From Pseudomonas sp. S04 (lineage in GTDB: Bacteria > Pseudomonadota > Gammaproteobacteria > Pseudomonadales > Pseudomonadaceae): a stretch of 64,000 nt of DNA. Under the pieces are notes generated by a model, which saw only the letters and a program-made list of their open reading frames with translations, ran no database searches and had not been told where the DNA came from. Location of the stretch: positions 3,354,001 to 3,418,000 of the forward strand of contig NZ_CP019427.1 in assembly GCF_009834545.1 (NCBI RefSeq), in the 5' to 3' direction. Below, in pieces: positions 9,517-19,200 of this stretch. How positions within the stretch are numbered: the first letter of the stretch is position 1; every line of letters begins with the position of its first letter. Made by a program: the position numbers and the translations under genes.

Positions 9517-10008
9517 TTACAGCGGCTTGGTCCAGAACAGCATCCGCCCGTGGTCCGGATCGAACATGCCGGGGGCGAAGCCAAATTTGTCATACGCCGC
9601 CTGTGCAACGGCGTTGCCTTCCAGTACTTCCAGGGTGATCTTGCAGCAGCCACGCTGACGGGCAATCTCCTCGACCTTGAGCAACATCTTCTGACTCAGC
9701 CCCAGACCGCGAAACTTGCCGACCACCGCAACGTCATGGACGTTGACCAGCGGGCGACAGGCAAAGGTCGAAAACCCTTCGAAACAATTCACCAAGCCGG
9801 CCGGCTCACCATTGACGAAAGCCAGGACGCTGAACGCATGGGGACGCTTGGCCAATTCACCGGGTAATTGCTGCAATACGTCGGCGGGCAACGGTGCGCC
9901 ACTGCCCATCGGGTCTTGCGCATAGTGGTCCAGCACTACGCCTATGGCTTCGGCGTGAGTTGGGTTGCTGTAGCTGGCCTGGAGTACCAGGATGTCTGCG
10001 GATTCCAT
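9517..10008 (-). CDS. GNAT-family N-acetyltransferase
   Basis: This is a 163-residue cytoplasmic protein with a full GNAT fold. The motif A region reads VHDVAVVGKFRGLGLSQKML, which contains the R/Q-x-x-G-L/G-x pyrophosphate-binding loop for acetyl-CoA. It is followed by a motif B-like segment (CCKITLEVLEGNAVAQAAYDKFGF). The substrate is unknown. It is convergent with the siderophore receptor and transcribed alone; no operon partner supports a more specific role. Confidence 0.8.
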   Translation of the reverse strand: MESADILVLQASYSNPTHAEAIGVVLDHYAQDPMGSGAPLPADVLQQLPGELAKRPHAFSVLAFVNGEPAGLVNCFEGFSTFACRPLVNVHDVAVVGKFRGLGLSQKMLLKVEEIARQRGCCKITLEVLEGNAVAQAAYDKFGFAPGMFDPDHGRMLFWTKPL

Positions 10009-10103
10009 TTCCTTCCTCGATCGAACAATAAGCGGGCATCCCTGCGGCTAGCGCCCGGGGCAATCGACATTACCCTGTGACGCGCGCCCGGACAACAGTG
10101 GCA

Positions 10104-11228
10104 TCAGCCCTGGGCCTGGGCAAACCGCCGCAACTGCATCTCCTTCAAACGGCTCAAGGTGCGGCGAAAGGCAAACTCCAGGTAGCCCTCGGTATACAAC
10201 TGATCCATCGGCACCTGCGCCTCCAGATACAACGGGACCTTGCGGTCGTAGCACTCATCGACCAAGGCAATGAAACGCCGCACGCTGTCATCGTGGACGG
10301 ACAGTTGCGGCAACTCGCGATCACCGGCAGCGACACGGGCACTGCCATCTTCGGTACCGCGGGCAATCCGCCCAGGGCGTTGCCGGGCACTGAGATTAGG
10401 CACTTCGCTGATCAAAATAGCGCTGAAGCGATCACACAGCGCCATGAAATCCATGGCGGCCAACGGTTGCTCGCAGAGGTCGGCATAACGGCACCAGAGC
10501 ACCGTGTCACTGGCCTGGACCACCGCCACCGTACGGTAACCGATAGTCACCGGCGCGCTGGACACCGGCTGGCCCGCGGTCAGCTCGGCAAAGACCTGAC
10601 TCAGCCCCCCGGGCTCACCTGCTTCGCAGACCCAATAGCGCTGCAGATTCACCCCCGGATGCAAGCGGTGATCCTCACCGCCGTCCACCGCCACCACCTG
10701 CATATGCGCCTGGATCGCGGCAATCGCCGGCACAAAACGGTCACGGTTGAAGCCATCCGCATACAACTGCTCGGGCGGCTGGTTGGACGTGCAAACCAAC
10801 ACCACGCCTTCATCGAACATCACCTGGAACAACCGGCCGAGGATCAGCGCGTCACCAATATCATTGACGAACAGCTCGTCAAAACACAGCACCCGCACCT
10901 CCCGGCTCAACTCCCGGGCCAACGCCCGCAGCGGGTCGGCGGTGCCGGTCAGTTGAAACGAACGCTGATGCACCCAGGCCATGAAATGATGAAAATGCTG
11001 CCGGCGCGCCGTAACCCGCAGGGTCTGGTAGAACTGATCCATCAACCAGGTCTTGCCCCGCCCCACCGGCCCCCACAGATAAACCCCAGTGATCGGCGCC
11101 TGGCCTTGATGCAGGGCCTGGTGACACTCCTGCAACGCCAACACTGCGCGTTCCTGCGCAGCGTCGACAACAAAGCCCTGCTGACGGATGGCCGATTGAT
11201 AAGCGCTGAGGGGTGAGTCGAAGGTCAT
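10104..11228 (-). CDS. zapE: AFG1/ZapE-type ATPase
   Basis: This 374-residue P-loop ATPase has Walker A GPVGRGKT at residues 53-60 and Walker B VLCFDELFVND. It follows the AFG1/ZapE family pattern, including the short GxxLWGPVGRGKTWLMD signature and an arginine-rich C-terminal region (FRRTLSRLKEMQ). ZapE acts at the division site in E. coli and modulates FtsZ bundling; mitochondrial AFG1 homologues act in protein quality control. Pseudomonads often carry more than one family member, so this may be a paralogue rather than the main division protein. It is transcribed alone, divergent from the permease at 11459. Confidence 0.78.
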   Translation of the reverse strand: MTFDSPLSAYQSAIRQQGFVVDAAQERAVLALQECHQALHQGQAPITGVYLWGPVGRGKTWLMDQFYQTLRVTARRQHFHHFMAWVHQRSFQLTGTADPLRALARELSREVRVLCFDELFVNDIGDALILGRLFQVMFDEGVVLVCTSNQPPEQLYADGFNRDRFVPAIAAIQAHMQVVAVDGGEDHRLHPGVNLQRYWVCEAGEPGGLSQVFAELTAGQPVSSAPVTIGYRTVAVVQASDTVLWCRYADLCEQPLAAMDFMALCDRFSAILISEVPNLSARQRPGRIARGTEDGSARVAAGDRELPQLSVHDDSVRRFIALVDECYDRKVPLYLEAQVPMDQLYTEGYLEFAFRRTLSRLKEMQLRRFAQAQG

Positions 11229-11458
11229 GGCTGCCTGGGGTCAGTGCGCAAAAACCGGAGTATCGCATGCCCTCAGGGATAATCCGCCAGATGCCAGGTA
11301 GAGACCGGCCGTAAGGGCTGAACCCTAATCAGCCATCACCGCACCAACGGATATACCCACAAACTTCAACGCTTTAGTGCCTTGGCACTTCTGGCCGCCC
11401 CCCCTTTCTGGCATCCTGCGCCTCCATTTTCTGACCTGGCCTTAATGGCACTCTCCCC

Positions 11459-12931
11459 GTGACCTCATCTGACCACGCAAAAACTGCCCTGCGTTCCGAC
11501 CTGATCTACGGCCTTTACGACCGCCCACACTTCACTGCGACCGTGTTTGCCGCGCTGCAGCACGTACTGGCAAGTTTCGTCGGGATCATCACCCCGACCC
11601 TGATCATGGGCAGCGCCCTGGGGCTGCAGAGCGAAATCCCCTACCTGATCAGCATGGCGCTGTTCGTTTCCGGCCTCGGCACTTTTGTCCAGGCACGCCG
11701 ATTCGGCCCGGTCGGTTCCGGCCTGCTGTGCCTGCAAGGCACCAGCTTCTCGTTTATCAGCGTGATCCTCAGCGCCGGCTTCATGGTCAAGGCGCGGGGT
11801 GGCGGCACCGATGAAATCCTCTCGACGATTTTCGGCGTGTGTTTTTTTGCCGCGTTCATCGAGGTGGTGCTGAGCCAGTTCATCGGCAAGCTGCGCATGC
11901 TGATCACCCCGGTCGTCACCGGCACCATCATCACCCTGATGGGCCTGTCGCTGATCAAGGTCGCCATGACCGACATCGCCGGCGGCTTTGGCGCGACTGA
12001 CCTGGGTGGCGCCCACCATTTACTGCTGGCCGCCCTGGTGCTGGGCACTATCGTGGTACTGAACCGGGTCGACGTGCCATTCCTGCGCCTGGGGGCCATC
12101 GTCATCGGCCTGACCCTGGGTTACCTGGTGGCCTGGTTGATGGGCGACGTCGACTTCGCCAACATGACCGCCGTGCCCCTGATGAGCGTGCCGGTGCCGT
12201 TCAAGTACGGGTTTAATTTCGACTGGGTGGCGTTCATTCCGATCGCGGTGATTTTTCTGGTCTCGCCCCTGGAGGCCGCGGGCGACCTGACAGCCAACTC
12301 GATGATCTCGCAACAACCGGTCAAGGGCCCGCTGTACATCCGCCGGATCAAGTCCGGGCTATTGGCCGACGGTCTCAACTCGGCGATGGCCGCGGTATTC
12401 AACAGCATGCCGATGGTGACCTTCGCCCAGAACAACGGGGTGATCCAGCTGACCGGCGTCGCCAGCCGCTATGTGGCGTTTTTCATCGCCGGTCTGCTGG
12501 TATTGCTGGGGCTGTTCCCGATGATTGGCGCAGTGTTGCAACTGATGCCCAAGCCGGTACTGGGCGGCGCTGAACTGGTGATGTTCGGCACGGTGGCCGT
12601 GGCCGGAATCAAGATCCTCGCCGAGGCCGGGCTGCACCGGCGCAACATGCTGATCGTGGCGATCTCCCTGGGCATGGGCCTGGGTGTCGCGGCAGTGCCG
12701 GAAGTGCTGCGTGAGTTGCCCAAGGCGTTGCACAACATCTTCGAGTCACCGATCACCGTCGGTGCGTTGTGCGCTATCGTGCTGAATATCTTTTTGCCCG
12801 AGGAGTTCATCGAGCTGGAAGAAGACGACTTCGACCCCGAGGCCTCGATTCTCCAGGTCATGGAAAACCCCGATGTCAGCCACCCGGGTGAACCGCTCAA
12901 GCCCGCGGCGGTCGCATCCTTGAAGCGCTAA
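11459..12931 (+). CDS. NCS2 nucleobase:cation symporter (xanthine-permease type)
   Basis: This 490-residue inner-membrane transporter has about 14 hydrophobic segments. The NCS2 signature QNNGVIQLTGVASRYV is characteristic of the XanP/XanQ xanthine branch, and a conserved acidic residue lies in FLVSPLEAAGDLTAN. It probably imports xanthine (or uric acid/uracil) with protons. The only start that fits the frame is a GTG at 11459 without a strong Shine-Dalgarno, so translation initiation may be weak or the start uncertain. No purine-catabolism genes are nearby. A strong hairpin follows the stop codon. Confidence 0.85.
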   Translation: MTSSDHAKTALRSDLIYGLYDRPHFTATVFAALQHVLASFVGIITPTLIMGSALGLQSEIPYLISMALFVSGLGTFVQARRFGPVGSGLLCLQGTSFSFISVILSAGFMVKARGGGTDEILSTIFGVCFFAAFIEVVLSQFIGKLRMLITPVVTGTIITLMGLSLIKVAMTDIAGGFGATDLGGAHHLLLAALVLGTIVVLNRVDVPFLRLGAIVIGLTLGYLVAWLMGDVDFANMTAVPLMSVPVPFKYGFNFDWVAFIPIAVIFLVSPLEAAGDLTANSMISQQPVKGPLYIRRIKSGLLADGLNSAMAAVFNSMPMVTFAQNNGVIQLTGVASRYVAFFIAGLLVLLGLFPMIGAVLQLMPKPVLGGAELVMFGTVAVAGIKILAEAGLHRRNMLIVAISLGMGLGVAAVPEVLRELPKALHNIFESPITVGALCAIVLNIFLPEEFIELEEDDFDPEASILQVMENPDVSHPGEPLKPAAVASLKR

Positions 12932-12940
12932 CCCGCTGGT

Positions 12941-12966
12941 GGGTCGAGCCGCTGGCGGTTCGACCC
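12941..12966 (+). terminator. Strong hairpin after the permease gene
   Basis: GGGTCGA-GCCGC and GCGG-TTCGACCC pair around a TG loop, ten bases after the permease stop. Only a weak T-rich tract follows, so it may be a leaky terminator or an mRNA-stability hairpin before the lipoprotein gene. Confidence 0.45.
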
Positions 12967-12986
12967 TTGTTGATGAGAACCCCTCT

Positions 12987-13460
12987 ATGCGCCGATTCAT
13001 CGTTGCCGGCCTTGCCCTGTTGCTGCTCAGCCTGAGTGGCTGCGCGCTGTTTCCCGATCGCGACCCGTTGAACGTCAACGTGGTCGGCCTCGAGCCGCTG
13101 CCAAGCCAGGGCCTGGAGGTGCGATTTGCGGTCAAGATCCGCCTGCAGAACCCCAACGACAATCCGATCGACTACAACGGCGTGGCCCTCAACCTTGAGG
13201 TCAACGGCCAACCACTGGCTAGCGGCGTCAGTGACCAGCAAGGCTCGATCCCCCGCTTCAGCGAGGCGCTGATCAGTGTGCCGGTGAGCATTTCGGCGTT
13301 CTCGGTGATGCGCCAGACCCTGGGGCTGAGCCAGACCCAGTCCCTGGACAACCTGCCCTACGTGCTGCGCGGAAAATTGGCGGGCGGCCTGTTCGGCACC
13401 CAGCGTTTTGTCGACAGCGGCCAATTGAGCCTGGCCGGCCCAACTGCCGGTGCCCGCTGA
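12987..13460 (+). CDS. LEA type 2 (WHy-domain) lipoprotein
   Basis: This 157-residue protein begins with a lipoprotein signal (hydrophobic core, lipobox LSGC, Cys at about residue 19), so it is predicted to be membrane-anchored in the periplasm. The mature part has the LEA_2/WHy pattern: a strand series including a KIRLQNPNDNPIDYNGV motif and an alternating hydrophobic C-terminus. Such domains are linked to desiccation and stress tolerance, but the bacterial lipoprotein version has no firm function. The ATG at 12987 is selected because it starts the signal peptide. An in-frame upstream start would put 16 non-hydrophobic residues before it. Confidence 0.75.
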   Translation: MRRFIVAGLALLLLSLSGCALFPDRDPLNVNVVGLEPLPSQGLEVRFAVKIRLQNPNDNPIDYNGVALNLEVNGQPLASGVSDQQGSIPRFSEALISVPVSISAFSVMRQTLGLSQTQSLDNLPYVLRGKLAGGLFGTQRFVDSGQLSLAGPTAGAR

Positions 13461-13498
13461 CGTCGCGCGCCGATCACACCAAGGAGGTGGATTGCTAC

Positions 13499-14041
13499 AT
13501 GGCCCCATACCCCACGCTGTATACCAAGCGTTTGATTCTCAAGCCGCTGGAACTCGCCGATGCCCCGGCCATCCAGCAGCAGTTCGCCCACTGGGACGTG
13601 GTGCGCTACCTCAATGCCCTGGTGCCCTGGCCGTATCCAGCGGACGGTGCCTTGGTCTACCTGCGTGACATCGCCCTGCCGGCGATTGCCCGAGGCGATG
13701 AATGGCATTGGTCGATTCGCTTGAAGTCGGCCCCCGAGCAACTGATCGGCAACATCAGCCTGATGGACGAACAGGATAATAACCGTGGTTTCTGGCTGGG
13801 CACTGCGTGGCAGGGCCAGGGGCTGATGGCCGAAGCGTCGGCCGAGGTCACTCGCTACTGGTTCCAGGACCTTGGGCGCGAGCTGATGCGAGTGCCCAAG
13901 GCTTCGCCCAACCTGGCGTCACGCCGACTCTCGGAACGCAGCGGCATGCGCCTGATCCGGGTCGATGAAGGCAACTTCGTCGGCGGTCGCTACGCCACAG
14001 AAACCTGGGAAATCACCCGCGAGCAGTGGCAGCGCCTGTAG
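13499..14041 (+). CDS. RimJ/RimL-like GNAT acetyltransferase
   Basis: This 180-residue acetyltransferase starts TKRLILKPLELADAPAI, the typical opening of RimJ/RimL and spermidine-type GNATs. It contains the GFWLGTAWQGQGLMAEA acetyl-CoA loop and a C-terminal RLSERSGMRLI motif. The ATG at 13499 follows a perfect AAGGAGG at 13481-13487. A GTG four codons upstream overlaps that ribosome-binding site and is rejected. The acceptor is unknown; ribosomal protein N-termini, antibiotics and small amines are all used in this family. It lies 38 bases after the lipoprotein gene, possibly cotranscribed. Confidence 0.8.
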   Translation: MAPYPTLYTKRLILKPLELADAPAIQQQFAHWDVVRYLNALVPWPYPADGALVYLRDIALPAIARGDEWHWSIRLKSAPEQLIGNISLMDEQDNNRGFWLGTAWQGQGLMAEASAEVTRYWFQDLGRELMRVPKASPNLASRRLSERSGMRLIRVDEGNFVGGRYATETWEITREQWQRL

Positions 14042-14108
14042 GAGCGAGTGCCCGCTTGCGGCTCGCTCGCGATGGACCCGAGAACACCGCGCTGCCAACC
14101 CGCAGCGT

Positions 14109-14360
14109 TTACTTGGCCGCCATCAGGCGATTGACTTCGCTGCGCACCATGTTGGCGTACTCCGGCGGCGACATGGCGTCCAGCTCCGCGCGGACCCATT
14201 CGGCCCATTTGCCTTTGCGCTTGGAGCGCTCACCGAACAGACGGGCCGCTTCACCCTTGGATTTGCCCAGGTTGCTCTGCCAGAGGTCGAACAGACGGGA
14301 CTTTTCATCTTCAAGCGCGGCGCGCTCGGCAAGGGGCTTGTCGGCCAGATTGAAGCTCAT
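14109..14360 (-). CDS. Small conserved Pseudomonas protein, function unknown
   Basis: This is an 83-residue, highly charged, probably helical soluble protein beginning MSFNLADKPLAERAA and containing KGKWAEWVRAELDAMSPPEY. I recognise it as the kind of small protein conserved in Pseudomonas, without known function. An in-frame ATG six codons earlier (14378) lacks a ribosome-binding site, so 14360 is preferred. It is divergent from the DUF883 gene, with about 165 bp between starts. Confidence 0.65.
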   Translation of the reverse strand: MSFNLADKPLAERAALEDEKSRLFDLWQSNLGKSKGEAARLFGERSKRKGKWAEWVRAELDAMSPPEYANMVRSEVNRLMAAK

Positions 14361-14525
14361 GGGAGTTACCTGCTGCATAAAATAGGCGACATCTTACACT
14401 GTAGGTGGAAATCTCCGGCGACGGATTTACCCGGACCAAGGGCCATCGCAGAAAAAATCTGCAACTTTTACCTGCCGCCTACACTCCATTGTTCACTGTC
14501 CCTTTACCCTGCAAGGAGTTACCCG

Positions 14526-14843
14526 ATGGCCCGAAAAACTGCCGCCCAGGCTCACGAAGAGCAAATCAAGGATCAGGCGTTCAGTGAGCTGCAAGCGCTG
14601 ATCGAAGAGTCGGAAAAGCTCCTGAAAAGCAGCGCCGCCCTGGTCGGCGAGGAAGCCGAGACCCTGCGCGGGCAAATTGCCCTGAAACTGCAGCAGGCTC
14701 GCGACTCGGTCACCAGCGTGCGTGAACGCACCCAACCGGTGGTCGAGGCCACTGAAACCTACATCGGCGGGCATCCTTGGCAAACTGTGGCGATCTCCGC
14801 CGGGTTTGGCCTGGTGGTGGGGTTGTTGTTGGGGCGCCGTTGA
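14526..14843 (+). CDS. DUF883 (ElaB/YqjD-like) membrane-anchored protein
   Basis: This 105-residue protein has a long charged amphipathic helix (about residues 10-80) followed by one C-terminal membrane segment with a glycine-rich GFGLVVGLLLGRR end. This is the layout of the ElaB/YqjD/DUF883 family. E. coli relatives are tail-anchored inner-membrane proteins that bind ribosomes in stationary phase under RpoS control; that role here is inference. AAGGAG seven bases upstream supports the ATG at 14526 within a much longer open frame. Confidence 0.8.
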   Translation: MARKTAAQAHEEQIKDQAFSELQALIEESEKLLKSSAALVGEEAETLRGQIALKLQQARDSVTSVRERTQPVVEATETYIGGHPWQTVAISAGFGLVVGLLLGRR

Positions 14844-14868
14844 GTCCCGCAAGACTTCGTTGATGGAG

Positions 14869-14927
14869 GTGTAGGAGCAAGGCTCGGCTTTGCGGTGATG
14901 CATCGCGAGCAAGCTTTGCTCCTACAC
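14869..14927. repeat. REP-type inverted repeat
   Basis: Imperfect inverted arms GTGTAGGAGCAA and TTGCTCCTACAC enclose the REP-like core ATCGCGAGCAAGC. It is typical of intergenic Pseudomonas REP/BIME elements and lies between convergent genes. Confidence 0.7.
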
Positions 14928-14977
14928 GTATAGGGACCCTGTGGTTGATAGCCAGCCGGTTCCGGCAAATCAGCAGG

Positions 14978-16009
14978 TCAGTCCTCTGCCAGGCTGTGCA
15001 ACTGCGCCAGGATTTCATCGTCCAGCACTATGCCGGCCGACTCAGCTTTACGCCGCTCGCGATGGCGACGGTCACCCGGCAGTCGGTGCAAACCGACTGC
15101 ATGCATCTGCCGCACCAACTCCTGGCTTCTCTCGGCAAAGTTCTGCCCCGCTGCCTTGCTCGGGTCGATGACGATCAGCAACTGCCCGGTCCATGGGGTT
15201 TTGGCGCCAGGGTGGTTGGACCAGTCGAACTCGAACGAAAAATTGCCCCCCGTCAACGCCGCCGCCAGCAACTCGACCATCATCGACAGCGCCGAACCTT
15301 TATGACCGCCAAACGGTAACAACGCACCGCCCTCGAGTATCGCCTTCGGGTCGGTAGTCGGCTGGCCCAGGCTGTCCACCCCCATGCCAGGAGGCAAGCG
15401 CTCGCCCTTGCGTGCAGCGATTTGCACATCGCCGTGGGCGATGGCGCTGGTGGCCAGGTCGAAGACGATCGGCTCGGCATCCGCCCGTGGCGCGGCAAAC
15501 GCAATCGGGTTGGTGCCAAACAGTGGGCGGTCGGCGCCATGGGGCACCACGCAGGTCATGCTATTGACCACGCTGAGCGCAACCAGCCCCTCATAGGCAA
15601 AGGGCTCGACGTCCGGCCAGAGCGCCGCAAAGTGATGGGAATTGCGGATCGCCATGACCGCGATCCCAGCGCTGCGGGCTTTCTCCACCAGTAATTCGCG
15701 GCCAGCAGCCAAAGCCGGCTGGGCGAAGCCGTTTTGCGCATCGACCCGCACGAACCCCGAGGCGACATCTTCCACCACGGGTACCGCCTGGCCATTGACC
15801 CAGCCGCTTTTAAGCGTCGAGACATATCCCGGAATGCGGAACACCCCATGGCTGTGGGCGCCATCACGCTCGGCCCCGGCACAGTTGTTGGCCAGCACCG
15901 CGGCGACTTCGGGACTGGTGCCATGGCGCAGAAAAATCCCTTGCAGAAGATTCACCAGTGCTGGGTACGACACCGCATGTGAGCCAGCTTGATCGTGTGA
16001 CACAGACAT
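14978..16009 (-). CDS. dpkA: Ldh-family ketimine reductase (DpkA-like)
   Basis: This 343-residue NAD(P)H-dependent enzyme belongs to the malate/L-lactate/ureidoglycolate dehydrogenase-like fold. Motifs include the N-terminal AERDGAHSHGVFRIPGY block with a conserved His, RNSHHFAALWPDVEPFA in the middle, and GGHKGSALSMMVELLA near the C-terminus. Length and wording match the Pseudomonas delta1-piperideine-2-carboxylate / delta1-pyrroline-2-carboxylate reductase DpkA. That enzyme makes L-pipecolate or L-proline from the cyclic imines of D-lysine or D-proline breakdown. The ATG at 16009 has CTGGAG upstream; an in-frame TTG at 16042 is less likely. No D-amino-acid oxidase gene is adjacent, so the substrate stays inferred. 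Confidence 0.78.
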   Translation of the reverse strand: MSVSHDQAGSHAVSYPALVNLLQGIFLRHGTSPEVAAVLANNCAGAERDGAHSHGVFRIPGYVSTLKSGWVNGQAVPVVEDVASGFVRVDAQNGFAQPALAAGRELLVEKARSAGIAVMAIRNSHHFAALWPDVEPFAYEGLVALSVVNSMTCVVPHGADRPLFGTNPIAFAAPRADAEPIVFDLATSAIAHGDVQIAARKGERLPPGMGVDSLGQPTTDPKAILEGGALLPFGGHKGSALSMMVELLAAALTGGNFSFEFDWSNHPGAKTPWTGQLLIVIDPSKAAGQNFAERSQELVRQMHAVGLHRLPGDRRHRERRKAESAGIVLDDEILAQLHSLAED

Positions 16010-16217
16010 CTGAAGCTCCAGATTTTTTATTGGAGGGGGCAACAGCGCGGGGGATCCTGAGGCGCTGATTAAACACCCCTTGACGCGCCCGCTGTCAACC
16101 GTCGAAAGGCGATCCGCAGCCCACTAACTATCTACCGCCCTGCGCCGTCTCGGCCAACTTAGCCTTGGACTTTCCCCCAGCGACTGAAAATCGTCGCGTC
16201 ACACCGAGACCAACACC

Positions 16218-19200
16218 ATGACTGACCAGCTCCTACCGCTGTTTTTCCCTGAAGCCCTGCAAGACATCAAAGTCCTCAGCCCAAGGTTACGGGCCCTGGA
16301 TTTCACCCTCGCGGACCTGGCCTGGTTGCGCAGTGTAGAACTCGCCAGCCACACGATACGTGCGGCGCAGCCCGACCCCATGACCGTCGAGTCCATCGCG
16401 CTCAAGGTCAAGGACCGCGAGCCACAGCCCCTGGCCGGCAGCTTCATGCTGCACCCGACCCCGGTTGACCATAAGGCTGTGCTGTACACGCCCTACGGCG
16501 GGTTGCAGAAGTTCGACAACCCTCGTGCCGTGATTCAGGCACTACAAGAGTCGCTCAAGGCCCCCGGCAAGCGGCTGGAACTGTTGCGCTTCCTGCCCAT
16601 CGCCTGGCGTGAAGCATGGCCCAAAGACAACAGCGTCAGCCTGAGCCATGCGGTCATCGACGACCTGGTGTTCGAGCACCAGTCGCGACAATTCGCGGCC
16701 AGCCAGGGCAACAACCTCAGCCTGATGCGCGAACAACTTGAACAATTGCCCACCTTGAGCCACTTGCTTGAACAATTGCTCGACCGTGAACTGGGTAGCG
16801 CGCTCCCCGGCCTGGATCAGCGCCAAAGCCGTGTCGATTTCTTCGCGCTTGGCACTGAAGGTCAACGAAGCAAGGTCGACAGCAAACCCTTGACCCAGGC
16901 TCTGCTTGATTTTTTCCTGCAGCGCGCATGGCCTGCGGGCCTTAGCCGGCAGTTTGCCAATCCGCGCCTGGCGCCAACTGCCGATGACCCTGCCCCCTGG
17001 GAAAAAGCAGTCAAGACCATCGCCCAAGGGCTGGCGCCCATGTTGGCCGAGCGATTACGCAGCTATTGGGCAGCGGACGCCGCGGTCGTCGGTACGCGCC
17101 AGGTTTTTTTTGCCCAGGCCATGCGTGACAAGGCGCGCCTCGACCTGCTGCGCAAGCGCCAGGATGCAATCCTTGACCCCGAACAGCATCAGGCCCTGGT
17201 GGCACTGCTCGAACGTGCGGACACCCCCGCCAACTACGACGCCGAACAGTTACAGGCAGAAACCGTGCGCCTGTGGGAGCACCCTGAGCACTTTGTGGAA
17301 CCGGCCAGCACACTGATGCTGAGCAACCGCAGCAATGCGTACCTGTATAGCCAGCCCCTGGGCCTGCAAGTGCTGGGGAACTACGCCGAGCTGAAACAGA
17401 CCGTGCAACGCATGGTCACCAGCAGCGGGCATGAAGATCAGGTCTACAGCCTGTTGAGCCTGCCGGAGCGCAACCTGCTGCTGCGCCTGGAGCAGCCCCA
17501 AGTGTCTGGCGAACCGCTGTTCGGCAGCCTGTTCCAGCGCCTGGTAGCGGACATCATCAGCAAGCAACAGCAGAGCATCAGCCACGCATTGGATGTATTT
17601 CGCAACAGCGAAGGGGCGATCGACCTGCCGGCATTGTTCGATCAGTCACTGGATGTGCGCGTCATGCTCGACAGCGCGTTGCTGGAGTCGGCTGATCAGC
17701 AGCGCTGGAGTCTGCGGCCGTTGATCAGCGGTGAGCATCACCCCTCCATCGTGGTGACGGACAGGGCCAAGCTGCACCTCAAGTCCCTGCGCAGCGTACT
17801 CGACTCCCTGACTGCAAAATTCGCCACGTTCCCCGCGGACAACCTGGCACTCCAGCAAACCTTCCTCGAAGGTCTCAAGCCCGACCTCGGCCACGCCCTG
17901 GCGGTCGGTATTCGCGGCGAAGCCGCTCTGCGCCAACTGCTCAGTACGTTCAGTGCGTACGACAAGGCCATCGTCGACACTGCGCTCAATCCCGATGCCG
18001 CAACCAGACGACAACGCCACGCATTACGCGGCTTCCGGCCCGATGCCTGGTCGTTGACCCTGCACTGCACGGGCGAGCCTGACCTGATGCCGCTGGCCAA
18101 TTGTTTGCTGCTGACCGAACGGGGTGGCATGGACCCATCACACTCGGGACGGGCCATCCTCTGGACGCCGGCACAAGGGCTGGAGGCCTTCGCTTCCATT
18201 ACCCACGCCCAGCTCGAACTGGGCCAGCGCTTGCTCGATGAAGGTGCGCGCCAGGGGCTGCTTGAAAACCTGACGCGTGACCTCTATCGCCCTCATCGTC
18301 ACTACACCCTGGGACCATTGCGCCTGATTGAAGGCCATGTACTGCAGGAGCGTCAGCAATCGGCGATCAACCACTTCATCGCCGCACGCCGGCATACCCG
18401 CGCACTCGGACTGTCGGATGCCAGCGTACGCGCGGATTTCGTACGGCATAAATTGTCGCCCACGCCGCTCAATCTCGAACATGCCATGCAGATTGCCCAG
18501 GCAATCATCACCCGTGGCTCATTACCCGCTTGGCTCGGCGCTGCCTCTCTCGGACAACTGCAGCAGCATGCCGAATTGCTGGAGCAGTTTCGTCTCAGCC
18601 TTGACCCCGGAAGCGATTACCTGGATGACCTGCAACCCTTTTCAGCCTACGTCTGCGAGCGCCTCAAGCAACTGCTTGGCGCGCGATTCCCTGGAGTCGA
18701 GCTTGACCCCGATCAGTTGCAGGTGACGCCTACACTGGCCTTGACCGGCCCGGTACAGACCCTGAGTGAATTCGCACTCAACCCCACCCATGTGCTGCAT
18801 GACGCCGGTTTCGCGATCACTTCGAGCAGTGCCCTGGCGCTCCCCGCGCAGGTAACTGCCAGTGAAATCAGAAAGCTGTTGCTACAACTGGACATCAAGA
18901 CCGCCTACCGTGAACGACTGAACCAACACTTGAGCGGCAACACCAACGCGGTCCTCAAGCGCCAGCAATGTTTCGTCCGGCAGTTACCCTGGCAATTGCT
19001 GCTGCACGCCCACGCCCTGAACCTGCAGGGCACACTCTCCGAGCAAGGCTTGGCCCTGGTCGAGCAAGTGCTGGACATGCCGGATGCATTGGCGCGCGCC
19101 AGCGTCAGCGAGGCCAAGGCGATCGTCCGGCCCCTTGAACTGATCGCTACCGAAGGTGCCTCTGCCGTCAAGGCGTTGGGGTTGTACCTGATCGGCGAAC